The notes under the pieces: model-generated | What the model saw: the letters and a program-made list of their open reading frames with translations, nothing else | Told to the model about the DNA's origin: nothing | Databases searched by the model: none | Shown here: positions 39,040 through 50,185 of the stretch, one piece after another | How positions within the stretch are numbered: the stretch's first letter is position 1 | Layout: each line of letters begins with the position of its first letter | Position numbers and translations under genes: made by a program | NCBI GenBank assembly: GCA_009829735.1 | Contig: CM020618.1 | Location: forward strand, 20,507,346 to 20,571,345 | From: Pyropia yezoensis | Taxonomy: Eukaryota > Rhodophyta > Bangiophyceae > Bangiales > Bangiaceae | Length of the DNA stretch: 64,000 bases | Reading direction: 5' to 3'

Positions 39040-40850
39040 ACGAATGTCTCTTGTTGCTTCTTATACAAACCCTGGACGCAGCTGTGTAGCAGTCCGCAGC
39101 CGGGGAAGACGGCAGGGCATTCGGTGGAGGGAAGAGGTGGAGCGTAGCAATTGGCTCCTCGAAGGGCGCGTGTGTTTAGCAGCGGAGAACGGGGGAGGGG
39201 ATCGGAAAGCTGGGGGCGTGCGGGCGGAGGACTGTGACGGGTGTGAGCGTGTAAAAAGAGTGCAAGTCGGGGATGGGTGGCACGCGCGTGCGGCGGTGCG
39301 AGTAAGTGGGTGCGGGGGGAGCGAAAAGGGTTCAGACCTGCGGCGGTGGCCGCGGACACCGACGACAGGCACAGCGGCGCCGCGGCCACAGCCGCCCGGC
39401 GTTGAGGGAAGGGTAATGACTGGTGGCGGGGTCGGAAGGCGGCCGACCCCTGTGCCGCTCGCCGGCCGCCGCCATCCGCAGAGCCAGTGGCGGCGGCGGT
39501 CGCGGCGGCGCCAGCCTCGGCGGCGGCCGCTGGGTTTGGTTGCTAGGGAGCTGGAAGGACAGGTGGTTAAAGGGGGGGGCAGGAAGCCACCACCTGTGGC
39601 ACTCGCAACCCGCCGCCATCGGGGGCGGTGCCGGTAGCGGCGCCGGCCACGGCGCCAGCCGTCGCGGCGGGCTGCAGAGGAGGGGGGGGACTGGGGGGAG
39701 CCGGAGGGGGGGAGCGGCCACTCCCTTGTGATGCTTGCCGCCTGCCGCCATTGGCGGCGGGAAGCGTCTGCGGCGGCGCTGGCCGCGGCGCCGGCCGCTC
39801 TGGCTGGCTGGGGTAGATCGAGGGGGACAGGTGAGCGGTAGTGGGGGAGGGTGCCAGCGGCTGTCCCGCTCGCCTCCGCATGGAGACGGTTGCGCCGGTT
39901 GGGGCGGCAGCCGCTGGGCCAAGCTTGCGCGGAGGGGGGGGAACTCGTGCGAGGTGGGGGGAAATATGGGCCAACCGATTCGGCGCTTGTCGCCCGCCTC
40001 CATCGGGGCAGTGCCGCTTGCGCTGGCCGCCACGGCGCTGCCCGCGGCGGCTGTTTGAAGACGGGGGGGGGACTGGTAAGAGGTTTGTGGTAGAGCGGGA
40101 AATCAACAGTGGTGCTTGCCGCCCGCTGCCATTGGGCGCGGTGGCAGCGACGGCGGCCGCTTGTGCCGGTCGGGAAGATGGGTGGGACACTCGTGGGAGG
40201 TAGGGGGAGAAGGGGGCCAGCACCTGTGGTGCTTGCCGCCCGCCGCCATCGGCGGCGGTGCCGGTAGCGGCGCCGGCCACGGCACCGGCCGTCGCAGCTG
40301 GTTGCAGAGGAGGGGGGGGTACTGGGAGAGGGCCACTGAGGGAGCGGCCACACCATTGTGGTGCTTGCCGCCTGCCACCATTTGCGGCGGGAAGCGTCTG
40401 CGGCGGCGCTGGCTGCGGCGCCAGCTGCTCTGGCTGGCTGGGGTACATGGGGAGGGAAAGGTGAGCGGTGGGTGGGGGAGGTTGCCAGCCGATGTCCCGC
40501 TCGCCTCCCCGTGGCGGCGGTTGCGCCGTTTGGGGCGGCAGCCGCTGGGCTAAGCTTGCGTGGAGGAGGGGGAACTCGTGCGAGGTGGAGGGGGAGGTGG
40601 CCAACCGCTGTGGCGCTTGTCGCCCCCCGCCATCGGGGCAGTGCGGGTCGCGGCGGCGGCAACGGCGCCGGCCGCCGCAGCTACCTGGGGTGGAAGAGGG
40701 GGGATTGGTGGGAGTCTGGGGGGTAAGCCGGCCAACCCCGTACCGCTTGCCGCCCGCCTCCATCCGCGGCGGTGGCAGCAGCGGTGAAGGCCGAGGAAGA
40801 AGTTGCCAAGATGCTCTGGCTCGCTTACGACAAACAAGAGATATAGGAAA
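39040..40850. repeat. GC-rich satellite with a ~630-bp higher-order repeat
   Basis: Two long repeats of about 630 bp (about 39590-40215 and 40216-40850) are each built from ~100-bp subunits beginning GCTTGCCGCC and ending in G runs. Matching landmarks: GGTGCCGGTAGCGGCGCCGG at about 39629 and 40257, GCTTGCCGCCTGCC at 39734 and 40362, GGGGCGGCAGCCGCTGGGC at about 39900 and 40533. The 533-aa and 497-aa minus-strand frames across it are Pro/Ala/Arg artefacts of the repeat. It lies between the convergent transposase and ORF1 relics. Confidence 0.8.
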
Positions 40851-40854
40851 AAGA

Positions 40855-40896
40855 AAAAACACCCCGCCCAATGGGTGTGAAAAAAAAACTTTCGAT
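40855..40896 (-). terminator. Inverted double T-tract motif at the right edge of the satellite
   Basis: On minus: CGAAAG then 9 T, a CACACCCATTGGGCGGGGTG spacer, then 6 T, C, 5 T. It mirrors the motif at 38992-39037 on the other side of the satellite and faces the ORF1 relic ending at 41328. Confidence 0.35.
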
Positions 40897-41327
40897 TCCC
40901 ACGGTCTGGGACGAGAACAAGCAACATGCAAATGACACTTCCCAGGTACAACACTACATGCCGGTATCACAATAAGACTCACTGCTGGATTGGTCAAAAA
41001 GCCGGGGAGTCCGCGCCCGCTCGCGAGGCGAGGACAGCCCAGAGGACAGGTCCGACTCATCGAGGGGTAGCGTGGTGCCCAGTGACTTGTTATGCAACTG
41101 CGCCGCGGCCGCCGCCTTGGTCAGTTAGGCTTTGGCCTCGCGTGAGAGCGCGAGAACAGGGGGCCCAACTGTTTGGGGGCTGGAGCGTGGAGCGCTGTCC
41201 GCTGCTGCGGGCAGTTGCGCGGATGCGGCTGCTTTCGGTCGCGTGAACGGCTGCACGGGCGGGTCCAGAGCCGCTTCATCAGTTTCCACAAAAGGCCCAG
41301 CCTCAGGGGCGGGCAACGGCACCATGT

Positions 41328-42660
41328 TCACAGGGAAGGCGGGGAGGGCGGCGGCGGTCGCACACTGTCGTCGTCCTCGTCCTCGTCAGCAATCTCATAC
41401 ACGGCAGGCCTGGTCGTGGCGTCCATTGCCGCGGCCGAGCTCACCGTCGATGGGGTCCAGGACTTAGCCGGCTCGGGGCCGAGAGGGCTGCCGGCCGCCT
41501 TCCGCATACGGCGCGCATTCTTGCGCATAAACAGCTTCGCCTCCTCCGCATCGCGCATGTTTGGCTGGTTGAAAAGGACAATGGCCGATCGCTCGGCCGC
41601 GGCATCGGCCACAGCCTGGAGTGCCTCAGTACTGGCCCGCACTTCCCGCGCCGCCGCAATGTCATTTTTGCGGCCACGCTTCGCCGCGTTGGTGCCAGGT
41701 GCGCGAGGGTCAAACTCTCGTGCAGGGCCCCCGGCCTTGTCACCGGTGCGGGGGCCATTTGACGGGTCGTCCGTCTCTGGGTCCTCATGCTTGCTCGTTC
41801 CGCTGCCCTCCGGGCCGCTGCGGGTGCCGATTCCAGCGGCGGCCGATCCAGCGGGGCCGCTCCACTTCTTGGAGTTGCGCAGCACCTTCTAGCTCGGGAC
41901 ATACCTCTCCAGCGGGTAATACTCGCGCTTCTCAGTCTCCGCCTCCGTCCCTTCCATGCGCGCCTGGTGCTTGCGGATAGCCACGTAGATGTACACGCCC
42001 TTTCTGTGGGCCAGAACGCCTTGGATGAACGCCTCCTCGAGCAGGTTGCCTGTAAGCAGCAGGCGCTGCACAGCCAAAAACGACGATACAAAAGCGCAGA
42101 TCCCCTTCTTGACTTTGTCCCAGGTCTTGGTGATGGATCCCATCGTGCGGTCGCTCGTGACCGGCAGCGCCCCGCGGGCGCGCATCAGGTCCAGTTACTC
42201 GTCACGCACCCCAGTGTAGAAGTCTGCCCCCCTCTGGTCCGTCCCCAGAATGTTGTCCCGCATCGTCACCAGCCACGCCTGCGACGACAACGTCTGCTCC
42301 ACCTCAGACCACCCCAGGCCAGAGCCCATGGCGTTAGTTGCGCGGAGGACCTTGCCCGCGGTAGTCGCCACGACCACCCTGGCGCGGCAAAGGCAGTCGA
42401 GGAGTCGGCGGGCGGGGGCCAAGGTCGGCGGCAGGCGGGGGCGACGGCGGTGGTGGCGCCCGCTGCGCAGGGTGCAGGAGGGCGCTCGTTGTAGGGCGGG
42501 GGCGGGCGATCGTTGTAGGACGTGGGCTGGCGCTCGTTGTGAATTTGGGGCATGCGCTCGTCGTAGGGCGGGGGGGGGGCGCCAAGGGAGACCCAGCTGT
42601 CGCTGCGCTCCTGCTCCCAGCCGGGACTGAGGGGGCGCCGGCTTTGGTGCTCCCGGTAGC
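41328..42660 (-). pseudogene. Harbinger ORF1 relic with Myb/SANT-like domain
   Basis: One minus-strand frame from 42422 to 41328 is broken only by TAA at 42192-42194 and TAG at 41886-41888. It opens with a Myb/SANT-like segment (LGWSEVEQTLSSQAWLVTMR then DNILGTDQRGADFY), matching the copy B ORF1 pattern of AWL...GTDQ...FY/F. Next are ITKTWDKVKKGICAFVSSFL, LLEEAFIQGVLAHRKGVYIY, a low-complexity acidic/Pro linker, and a helical block (NAAKRGRKNDIAAAREVRAS; NQPNMRDAEEAKLFMRKNAR). Upstream, one frame over (about 42430-42660), there is a Pro-rich region with repeated PPPPYNERPP-like motifs, probably the N-terminus after a frame break near 42420. It is the partner of the transposase relic at 37489-38958. 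Confidence 0.75.
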
Positions 42661-44099
42661 GCAGCGCGCGAGTGCGGCTGCGGGAGCGTGGCGGCTCGTC
42701 CCGCTCAGCGCGGGGTGGCGGCGTTCAAATTTGTCGTTGTCGCGACCGCCGTAGTGGCCGTGATGATCCCTATGCGAAGGGCCAAGTCCGCCACCTTACG
42801 TAGTCGGCGGCGGGTTGTAGGTCCAGCCAGGAGGCGGGGTCGCCGCCCAAGGGCACGGGCAGGCCCAGTGGCATGCGCCGTGGGGCGCGCTTCTCGCCGC
42901 CCACGGCATCCATTCAGTCGACGGGGGCGCAGCCGGCACCCAAGCGCCGTCGCGGGGGGGCAACATCCAGGCGCCCCCCGCGGAGGGGCCGTCAGAACCG
43001 CGGCCGAACTTGTCGTTGCGGGCCGGGGAGGGAACGGTTGGCGTGGGTGGGGCCGGGGTCTTGTGCGCCAAGGCGGGGGAGAGGAAGGCCGGAGACGGAA
43101 TGGTGGGTACCGTTCGGCTGGGGCAAGCAGAGTGGCGAGAGTCGTGCGGGGTGGGGCGTGGATATCGGTGGCGGGTGGGCGAGGAGGCGTCGAGCCGGGC
43201 GGGGGTCGCGACGTCCGCGCCCCCTCCCAAGAAAAAACTACGATGCCAGGAGGGAGCGCGCCCTCCTGCAGCGCAACGCCAACGCCCCGCCCCCTTCCTT
43301 ACAGAGGAGGCGGGGGGGGTGCGTGTCCGGCCGTTGGGGTTGTTGGGTGGTCGGCCCCCCCGGATTTCACGTTGTGTGGGGGGGGGGGGGGGGGGGGGGG
43401 GGCAGACACGGGGGGGGGGCGGTTTTCGCGGTGTACTCCCCCCGATCCACGCTATGAGCCGGGACTGACGGCGGGGGGGGGGCGGTCATCGTCGGCGACC
43501 GGAACCACTGTATTTCAGTGCATGTTTTCCTGTATTTCAACGCCTGTTTGAAATGCAGCAAATACAGGCGGATGCTTGCAACTCAGGCACCGAAAAAGGG
43601 CAGCAACAATAGTGTGATGCAACATACACCACGTGTATTGCATCCCATAACACATCCCAATGCAAGCTAGATTGCAGTGTGAAACACAATGAGTTGAATA
43701 GGCCACTACAGGGCGTATCCAGCACATGCCGGATGACGCAGGATGACGGCCCATTTTATTCCGGTCCTTGTGGATTTGCTCTTTCAATTTTGTTTACTTT
43801 AGTTGTTGCTCAGAAACATATCACAGAGGCGGGCCACCTGGAGCTGCCTGATCATGTGAATAGACACAGACACGGACAGACACTCCAGACAGACACAGTC
43901 ACAGCCACTCGCCACATCGACGTCAGTGCATCGCCACAGTGTCTGGGCCGCGCCCGACACACACCGTCAGACACCGCCACAGACACACACGGTCGTCGGG
44001 TCCACCTGTCATCCCCCACCGCGTGCACCACAACAGCATCCGCCTCCCATACACACGCCAACCTTCACCACCACAGAGGCTGTCACTCTCTTACCTGTC
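42661..44099. other. No firm gene; G-rich DNA with a 25-G run, then a CA-rich stretch
   Basis: 42700-43500 is G-rich with a 25-G homopolymer at 43378-43402; frames on both strands are compositional. 43500-43830 is AT-richer and unique-looking. 43850-44060 is rich in CAGACACA/CACCACA motifs. Confidence 0.5.
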
Positions 44100-44960
44100 C
44101 ACTCCACCGCCACCACCGCGCCAGCCACCACTGACAGCCGCCACGCCACCCCAACTGCGCTGCGGTAGCCGCCCTGTGCCGAGCCGCCCACCAACAACGC
44201 CACGAGAGGTGCCACCTGCGGACGCTTACCCCAATTGCAGCCCCCACCCGCACAGCAGCCCATCTTCACCACCTTGTCAGCGGCGCCCGTGCATCCCGCC
44301 CCGCCGCGGCAGCCACCACCCGCCCAGCCGCCCACAAAACCGCCCGAGGCAGCCGTTGCACGTGCGGCTCGCACCGCCGTGGCAGCTGACACCCGTTCAG
44401 GCCACCCGCCCAGCTGCCCCCTCGACCACCGTGGCAGCGGCGCCTGTGCATTCCGCACAGCCGCGGCAGCCACCACGCGCCGAGCACCACCCGCCAAGCC
44501 ACCCACGAAAACCACGGCGGCAGCCGTCGCCCGTGCAGCTTACACCGCCGCGGCATTTGCCACCCGACCAGGCCACCCGCCCAGCCAACGTCCTCCACCA
44601 CCGCGGCAGTGGCCCGTGCATCTCGCACGCACTTTTGCGGCAGCCACTCCGAGCCCACCGCGCACCGACGCCACGGTGAAAGCGGCGCCCGCGAAGATAG
44701 CGCCGCCGCGGCGGCTGCCGCACGTCCTGCTGCCCCCGAGCAGGACATTGGCAGTCGCCACCCACCAGACCCCCGACCGACACCAACGCGCCACCACTCG
44801 TCCAGCCACCCACCACCACCACCGAGGCAGCCGTCACCCACCCGCACCGCCGCGGCAGCTGCCGTCCGCCCAGGCCATCCGCCCAGGCGTCAGTGACGCC
44901 CGCGCCTTCACAGCAGCTGCCGCCCGTCCAGTCGCCCAACAAAAGCACCGTGGCAGCCGC
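44100..44960. repeat. Degenerate ~165-bp minisatellite
   Basis: GCGCCYGTGCATYCCGC-like landmarks recur at about 44282, 44442 and 44607, and CAGGCCACCCGCCCAGC at about 44399 and 44567. Half-units of about 80 bp share CCGCGGCAGCC. Long Pro/Ala frames on both strands follow from the repeat. Confidence 0.65.
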
Positions 44961-45127
44961 TGCTAGCGGCCCCCCGTGCATCAGGACCCCCGCGGAAGTC
45001 GCCGCACACTTGTTGTCCAGTACCATTATGGCGACGGCATATCGGACATACAGGGACATACAGGGACATACATTGACACACAAGAAAACACAGGAAGTAG
45101 CAAGAAAGCAATGATCATTGAACACTG

Positions 45128-47785
45128 TCACGCACTGCCACTCTCATCCTCATCCCCGCTCTGCCGACCATCCCCACTCTCACCCGAGCCACTACAATCT
45201 TCACTCCCACCATCGCCATCTTCCTCGGCCTCCTCGTCCTCATCCCCCCCCTCCTCATCCTCTCCCTCCTCCTCCTCGCCCTCGTCCTCCTCTCCCTTCT
45301 CCTCCTCGCCCTCCTCCTCCTCGCCCTCCTCCTCCTCGCCCTCCTCCTCCTCGCCCTCCTCCTCCTCCTCCTCCTCCTCCTCACCTACACTACCCTCCCC
45401 CTCAGCCTCTTCACTGGGGGCCCCCCCGTCATCAACCTTCTCCATCTCCCAGGACGCGTCACTTCCTTCACCCTCTTCCTCCTCCACGATCTGCAGGTCC
45501 TCATCACTTTCCCGCCCCATCTTGACCTTTACTCCAGGCACACTGTCGCGCATCGGCTCAGTCGACATCAGCCGCTGCATGCGCAGCTCGTCCCGCGACT
45601 TCGGCGCGACCGTGACAGACGGCGGCGTCACGAGCACGACCTCGTCGTCTGACGTGAAGTCCGACTCCTCCTCAATTGTGGAGTCGCACAGGTGCCGCAG
45701 GGTCTCCTTCTGCTTGTCCTCGTCGCCGTTGAACTTCCGCTTGGCACCCCGCCGAGCGGCAAACGTTCGGGTCCCCAAGGTCACTTCCGGGTCCTTCAGC
45801 GAGGCGCAGTCGTCCTCGTCCACGTCCGTCTTAAAAAGCCGGACCCATACACAGTCTGGCGAGCGCGCAGACTCGTAGAGAGCCGCCAGCTCCTCGCAGA
45901 AAATGGCACGGTGAGACGGGATCAGGCCGCCAAACACCTTCTGCTTCCCGTCCCTACCCAGCGACCACAGCAGTAGCTGGGCGCGCACCTGCACAGGAAA
46001 AGCGACAACGCAACACACACCAACCGTATACATCCACGACACGGAAGAAGCGACAGAGCACGAGCCAACCACACAGTACCATGTGTCAGGCCGAGATCGG
46101 AAGTAGGAACTGGCACTGCGTGACAGCGACTCACAATGAATCGCAGAGAGATACAGTACGATGGAGTGCGGTACAAAAGATATAGTACCCGGCACAGCAC
46201 AATGTAGTGCGATGCAAGGAGATGCGCTAACCTATAAAACAGCGCAGACGAATGCAACAACTTACCTTGGCGAGAATGATGGCCAGTTGACAGAGCCGCA
46301 ACCGCAGCACTACGCGTCCCTTATGGATCGCCGTTGTCTTCGCGTTGTCAACGTCGAGGTTGCGGATGAACTCAGCTGGAATCTGATACAGCGCCAGGCG
46401 ACCCTTCTTTGTCTTCAGGTACCGCCTGCCACGCAGCCACCACCGCGCCGCCTTCGCCCGGGTATCCTGGGCACGCACCTTGGCACGGGCTTCCTCGCCC
46501 TCGCCCCGCACCCCGTCCTCTCCTCCATCCTCTTCGTTCGGTGGCGTAAACCCGGCTGAGTCGTAGAACTTGGCATGGTACTGCCACCGATGGATGATCC
46601 AGCGCGTGAGCGCGCCGTAGACGGCCGACGGCGCCATCCCACAGAGCCCGAGGAGGTCATTTACCCGCCTCTTGCTCCCCGACCCACCTTCCTTCGGCTT
46701 CCCCTTGTGCTTCCGGGGCACCGTCTCGGCCACAGTGTGGCGCAACTCCTTTGCCCGCTCCAGGCTGGCGGGGGCCGCCGCCATCATAGTCGCCAGGTAC
46801 ATGGCGTCGGCATCTTCAGCACAGAGGAAGACGTAGTCAGCGTCCTCGGGCGCCGCCATCCCGTGGTTGACGCGGGCGCTGACCTCCGCCCGAACTGCGA
46901 CGGCAAGGTCGATCCCCTCTTTCTCGTCCGGGTGCCGTGCCGGCCCCTTGCCCTTCTTCGACTGGCGAGGCTTCTTGTGCATGGGGGGGTTGGCCTTGTC
47001 CGCGTCGCCGTCGGCGGGGTCCTCGACGGGGTGCCCAGGAACTGGGCTTGCAGGTAAGAGCGCTGCTGCGGTAGGCGCGCGGCGCTCGCCAACCACTGCA
47101 CCGAGTGGTCCTCGGACAAGAGGCCCCCCCCTTCTTCATCGCACGCACTACAGCAGGCACCCGCGCTTTAAAAGCGCGCACAGGAGCGCGTGCCGTCGTC
47201 GACGCGGCCGCGGCAGCCCCCGCACCACCCGCAGATGCAGCCGGGACTGACAGAGTGCGGTGCCTTGCCGGGCGCCCGACATCCACCGGAGGTACAGCGA
47301 CAGCCGGGGACTTGCCTGCGCGAGGCATGCCACCCGCTGGCCCCCCCTCCCTCGCCCCACCAGCCTTGGCCGCGCCGCCCACCTTGCCCTGCACAGGCGT
47401 CTTGCGCCGTACTGCAGGGGCTGTGGCGCTGGCCGGGCGGGTGCCCCGCTTCTGTTGCGCGGCCGCCTCGGCGGCTGCGGCGTCCTCCGAGTCGCTGCTG
47501 GACCGCCCGCTGGCGGATGTCGACGGCGACTTCGGCGGCGGTGGCTTCTTCCGCTTCTTTTGCAGCTTCTTTGCAGGTACAACCGCCTTGGCCGGCCTCT
47601 TGGGCGCCTTTGCCATGGTAGCCGCCGCCCTCAATGGAGGGCCCGCGGTGCCCTTTGCCTCTTTGGGAAGAGCCGACCTCTCGGGCGCCTTCGGACGAGG
47701 GGCAGGCGCAGGCGTGGCATCCTCCGCACGTCCCTGGGGGGGGGGAAATCAGGAAAGATGAGGGGAGTGGGGATTGGAGATCGAA

Positions 47786-47816
<31 letters not shown>

Positions 47817-50185
47817 AGGGGGGGGGAGGAGGGCGTCAAGACAGTGCTTGAGAGGCTGCAGGTAAGGATCCGGAACATACAGTATCATACAACGTGCAAT
47901 ACAGGCCTGTACAACCAGCAGCACACAAATACAACACACGACAAGGACCGGGTCGTGGCGTTGCACGACGTGGACTCCGACGCTACGTACCTGTTGCTTT
48001 GTCCTCGCCACCGCCTTCGCCGGTCGGGGAGGCGCTTCCGCAGGTGTCTGTTCATCCGTGTCAGCTGGTGCCTGTTTCTCCGTGCTCGCCTCCTGAGAAA
48101 GTACCATGGCGAGGGGATCAAGCAGAACGCGGGCGGGGGGGGGGGGGGGGGGGGGGGGGGATGTTCGAGAGGGGCAGTCGGCGGACGGTGGACAGCCAAA
48201 GTCTTACGGAAGACGGGAGAGGGAGTAGGGTCAGTCCCCTGAATACATACAAACATACAACACGCTGCACGCAACACAGCGCCTTGCGTGGGCCTGCACC
48301 CGACCGGGCAGTATCGCCAAGCACACCACAGCAAGCAGAACAAAAGTGTAAACGTACCTGTTGGTTCTGTTTCGCCACCGCGTTTGGCGGACTGCGCACG
48401 GATACCGGCTTGGCTCTACGGCGTGGGGTGAAAGCTGCAGCCGCCATCGCGGATGCGACTGCCTTTGCAGCCCGGCGCGCAGGCGCGACTGGCTTCTTCA
48501 CCGCAGACTTCTGTTGAGAAGGGACAAAAGACAGGGAGGGTGATGAACGACATTCCAAAGAACCAGAAGCAATGCGAAACAGTGGAGGGGAGCAGGGTTG
48601 GCTGGCAAGTCAGCATATAATTTCTCTCCAACGAGCAGGGTCACGCGCACCATAACAGCACAACATGTCCAAGACAAGCAAAATGCATGGAGTGGTGCAG
48701 TTGTTGAGGCGTACCAGTTGCTTCTCTTTGCCCGCGGCCTTCCGCCACATGGGTGGCTTTCGACCACCTGTCTTCTTGGTCTGCTACGCTCTAGACATGG
48801 AGGCCAGTGAAAACAACGAGGCGATCATGCGCGTGAGTGACGGTTAGCATGTGATACAACAACTGGACCCAGGATTGGAACTGGCGCGTCGCGAGTTGCA
48901 CAGAGATACAATGAGAGGTGGCGAAAGGCAATCCCGTACAGTGTGACACGGTCAGACACAACAAAATCCAACAAACACAATGCAGTACACAATATGTCCA
49001 TACCTTCACCGTGGCAGCCGACCTCAACCGTTGTCGCGGGCTTACGGTCCGCTTCTCAGCGGCTGTTGGTGTTGCTACAGGGGCGTCGTCCCCCGATGAG
49101 TCTCCCACAACGGTATCAGCACGCACAACGCCGGGACCGTCTCCATCGCGGGGTGCCTTATCTGCTGCTTCCACACCGTCAAGTGGTGCTTTGTCGGTCT
49201 GCTCGTCGTTGCCAACAGCGCCTCCGGCGTCACAAAAAACGCCGCCTGTGCCGTCATCGGTCACTTCCCCAGCGTCGGTTCCACCGCCACCGTCCTGGTT
49301 TAGCCGCAGCGTCAGCGCGCTGGCCGCGTGCGCCGCGCGCAACGCGTCGGTTGCCCCTTCCGGGGTGAGGGTCCTCTGCCTCATCCCGGTGTCACTACCC
49401 TCAGTGTCCGTGAAGGGATGACCCGGCGGCCACGCAGTAGTTGCAACTGTCGACAGGAGGGGCGTTGTCACAGGGGGCGTCACTCCTGGTAAGTCAGCGC
49501 CGTCGCCGCCGCCGCAGGACTGGCCGAAGAGGCGACTGGCCGCCAAAGTGGCTGCCGCCCCCAGCCGCACGGCCTCCGACTCGATCGGCGCGGAAGGCGC
49601 GGCCGACGTCGTCGCCGCTGCCCCAATCGGTGTCGCCGTGGGCGTTGCCGCCGGGGCGAGCACGGCCCCTGGCGCGGCCGCCGTGGTAGCGGCCGGACAG
49701 ACCGGCGTGGTATGCGGGGACGCCGCCGTCCGGGTTGGCGTTGCGGGCGCGGCCGCCGTGCTTGTCGCTGCCAGGATACGCGCGGTCGGCGCAGCCGCCG
49801 CGGTACCCGCCGCACAGACCGGCGCTGTGCGCGGGGACGTCGCCGTCTCGGTCGAGGTGGCGGGCGCGGCCGCCGTGACTGCACCCGGCGACCTGATCGT
49901 TGCCGTGGGCGCGGCCGCCGAGGTTGCCAACGCCGGCCCGATCGGTGCGGCGGGCGCGGCCGCCGAAGTTGCCGCCGCCGTCTGGACCGGGGTGGCGGGC
50001 GCGGCCGCCGCGGTATCCGCCTCGCAGACCGGCGCGGTTAGCGGGGACGCCGCCGTCCGGGTCGGTGTGGCGGGCGCGGCCGCCGTGGCCGGTAGTGCCG
50101 CGGCCCCCGGGCCCGCGCGTGAAGCATTGTTGTCCGTTGTGTCCGTGGGGGGGGGGCGCGTGTGGGCGGCTTGCCGTTGGGGCAT
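45128..50185 (-). CDS. Multi-exon gene for a basic/acidic low-complexity nuclear-type protein
   Basis: Consistent GT-AG junctions chain minus-strand exons: 50185-49004, 48783-48715, 48510-48358, 48092-47991, 47733 to about 47150, about 47050 to 46266, and 45988-45128. All well-defined junctions are phase 0; donors are GTATGG, GTACGC, GTACGT, GTACGT and GTAAGT. The protein starts Ala/Pro/Thr-rich with imperfect repeats (PATPTRTAASP). It then has Lys/Arg/Pro-rich segments of histone-H1 style (QTKKTGGRKPPMWRKAAGKE; KSAVKKPVAPARRAAKAVAS), a globular block (NDLLGLCGMAPSAVYGALTR; RYLKTKKGRLALYQIPAEFI; AQLLLWSLGRDGKQKVFGGL), and a very acidic Glu/Gly tail. The junction near 47050-47150 is unresolved (intron, or a slip in the G8 run near 47130). 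No known family recognised. It diverges from the Plavaka-like transposase at 51609. Confidence 0.6.
45236..45396. repeat. CTC/CTCCTCGCC microsatellite coding for poly-Glu
   Basis: A 15-base unit CTCCTCCTCGCCCTC is repeated, followed by pure CTC. On minus it encodes the Glu/Gly-rich acidic tail (GEEEE units) of the multi-exon gene. Confidence 0.9.
47789..48160. repeat. Poly-G/C runs inside introns
   Basis: G runs of 28 (47789-47816) and 26 (48135-48160) on plus are poly-C tracts on the coding strand, 55-85 bp and 43-68 bp upstream of splice acceptors 47734 and 48093. Similar runs lie near 50255-50290 and 50620-50641, upstream of the first exon recognised. Confidence 0.85.

Noticed and set aside
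39061..40662. 533-aa and 497-aa minus-strand ORFs
   Set aside because: They translate the satellite repeat, are Pro/Ala/Arg-rich in every frame and have no start context or domain.
44100..44960. Proline-rich ORFs on both strands as an extensin-like cell-wall protein
   Set aside because: The frames follow the ~165-bp minisatellite, occur on both strands, and lack a signal peptide or start context.
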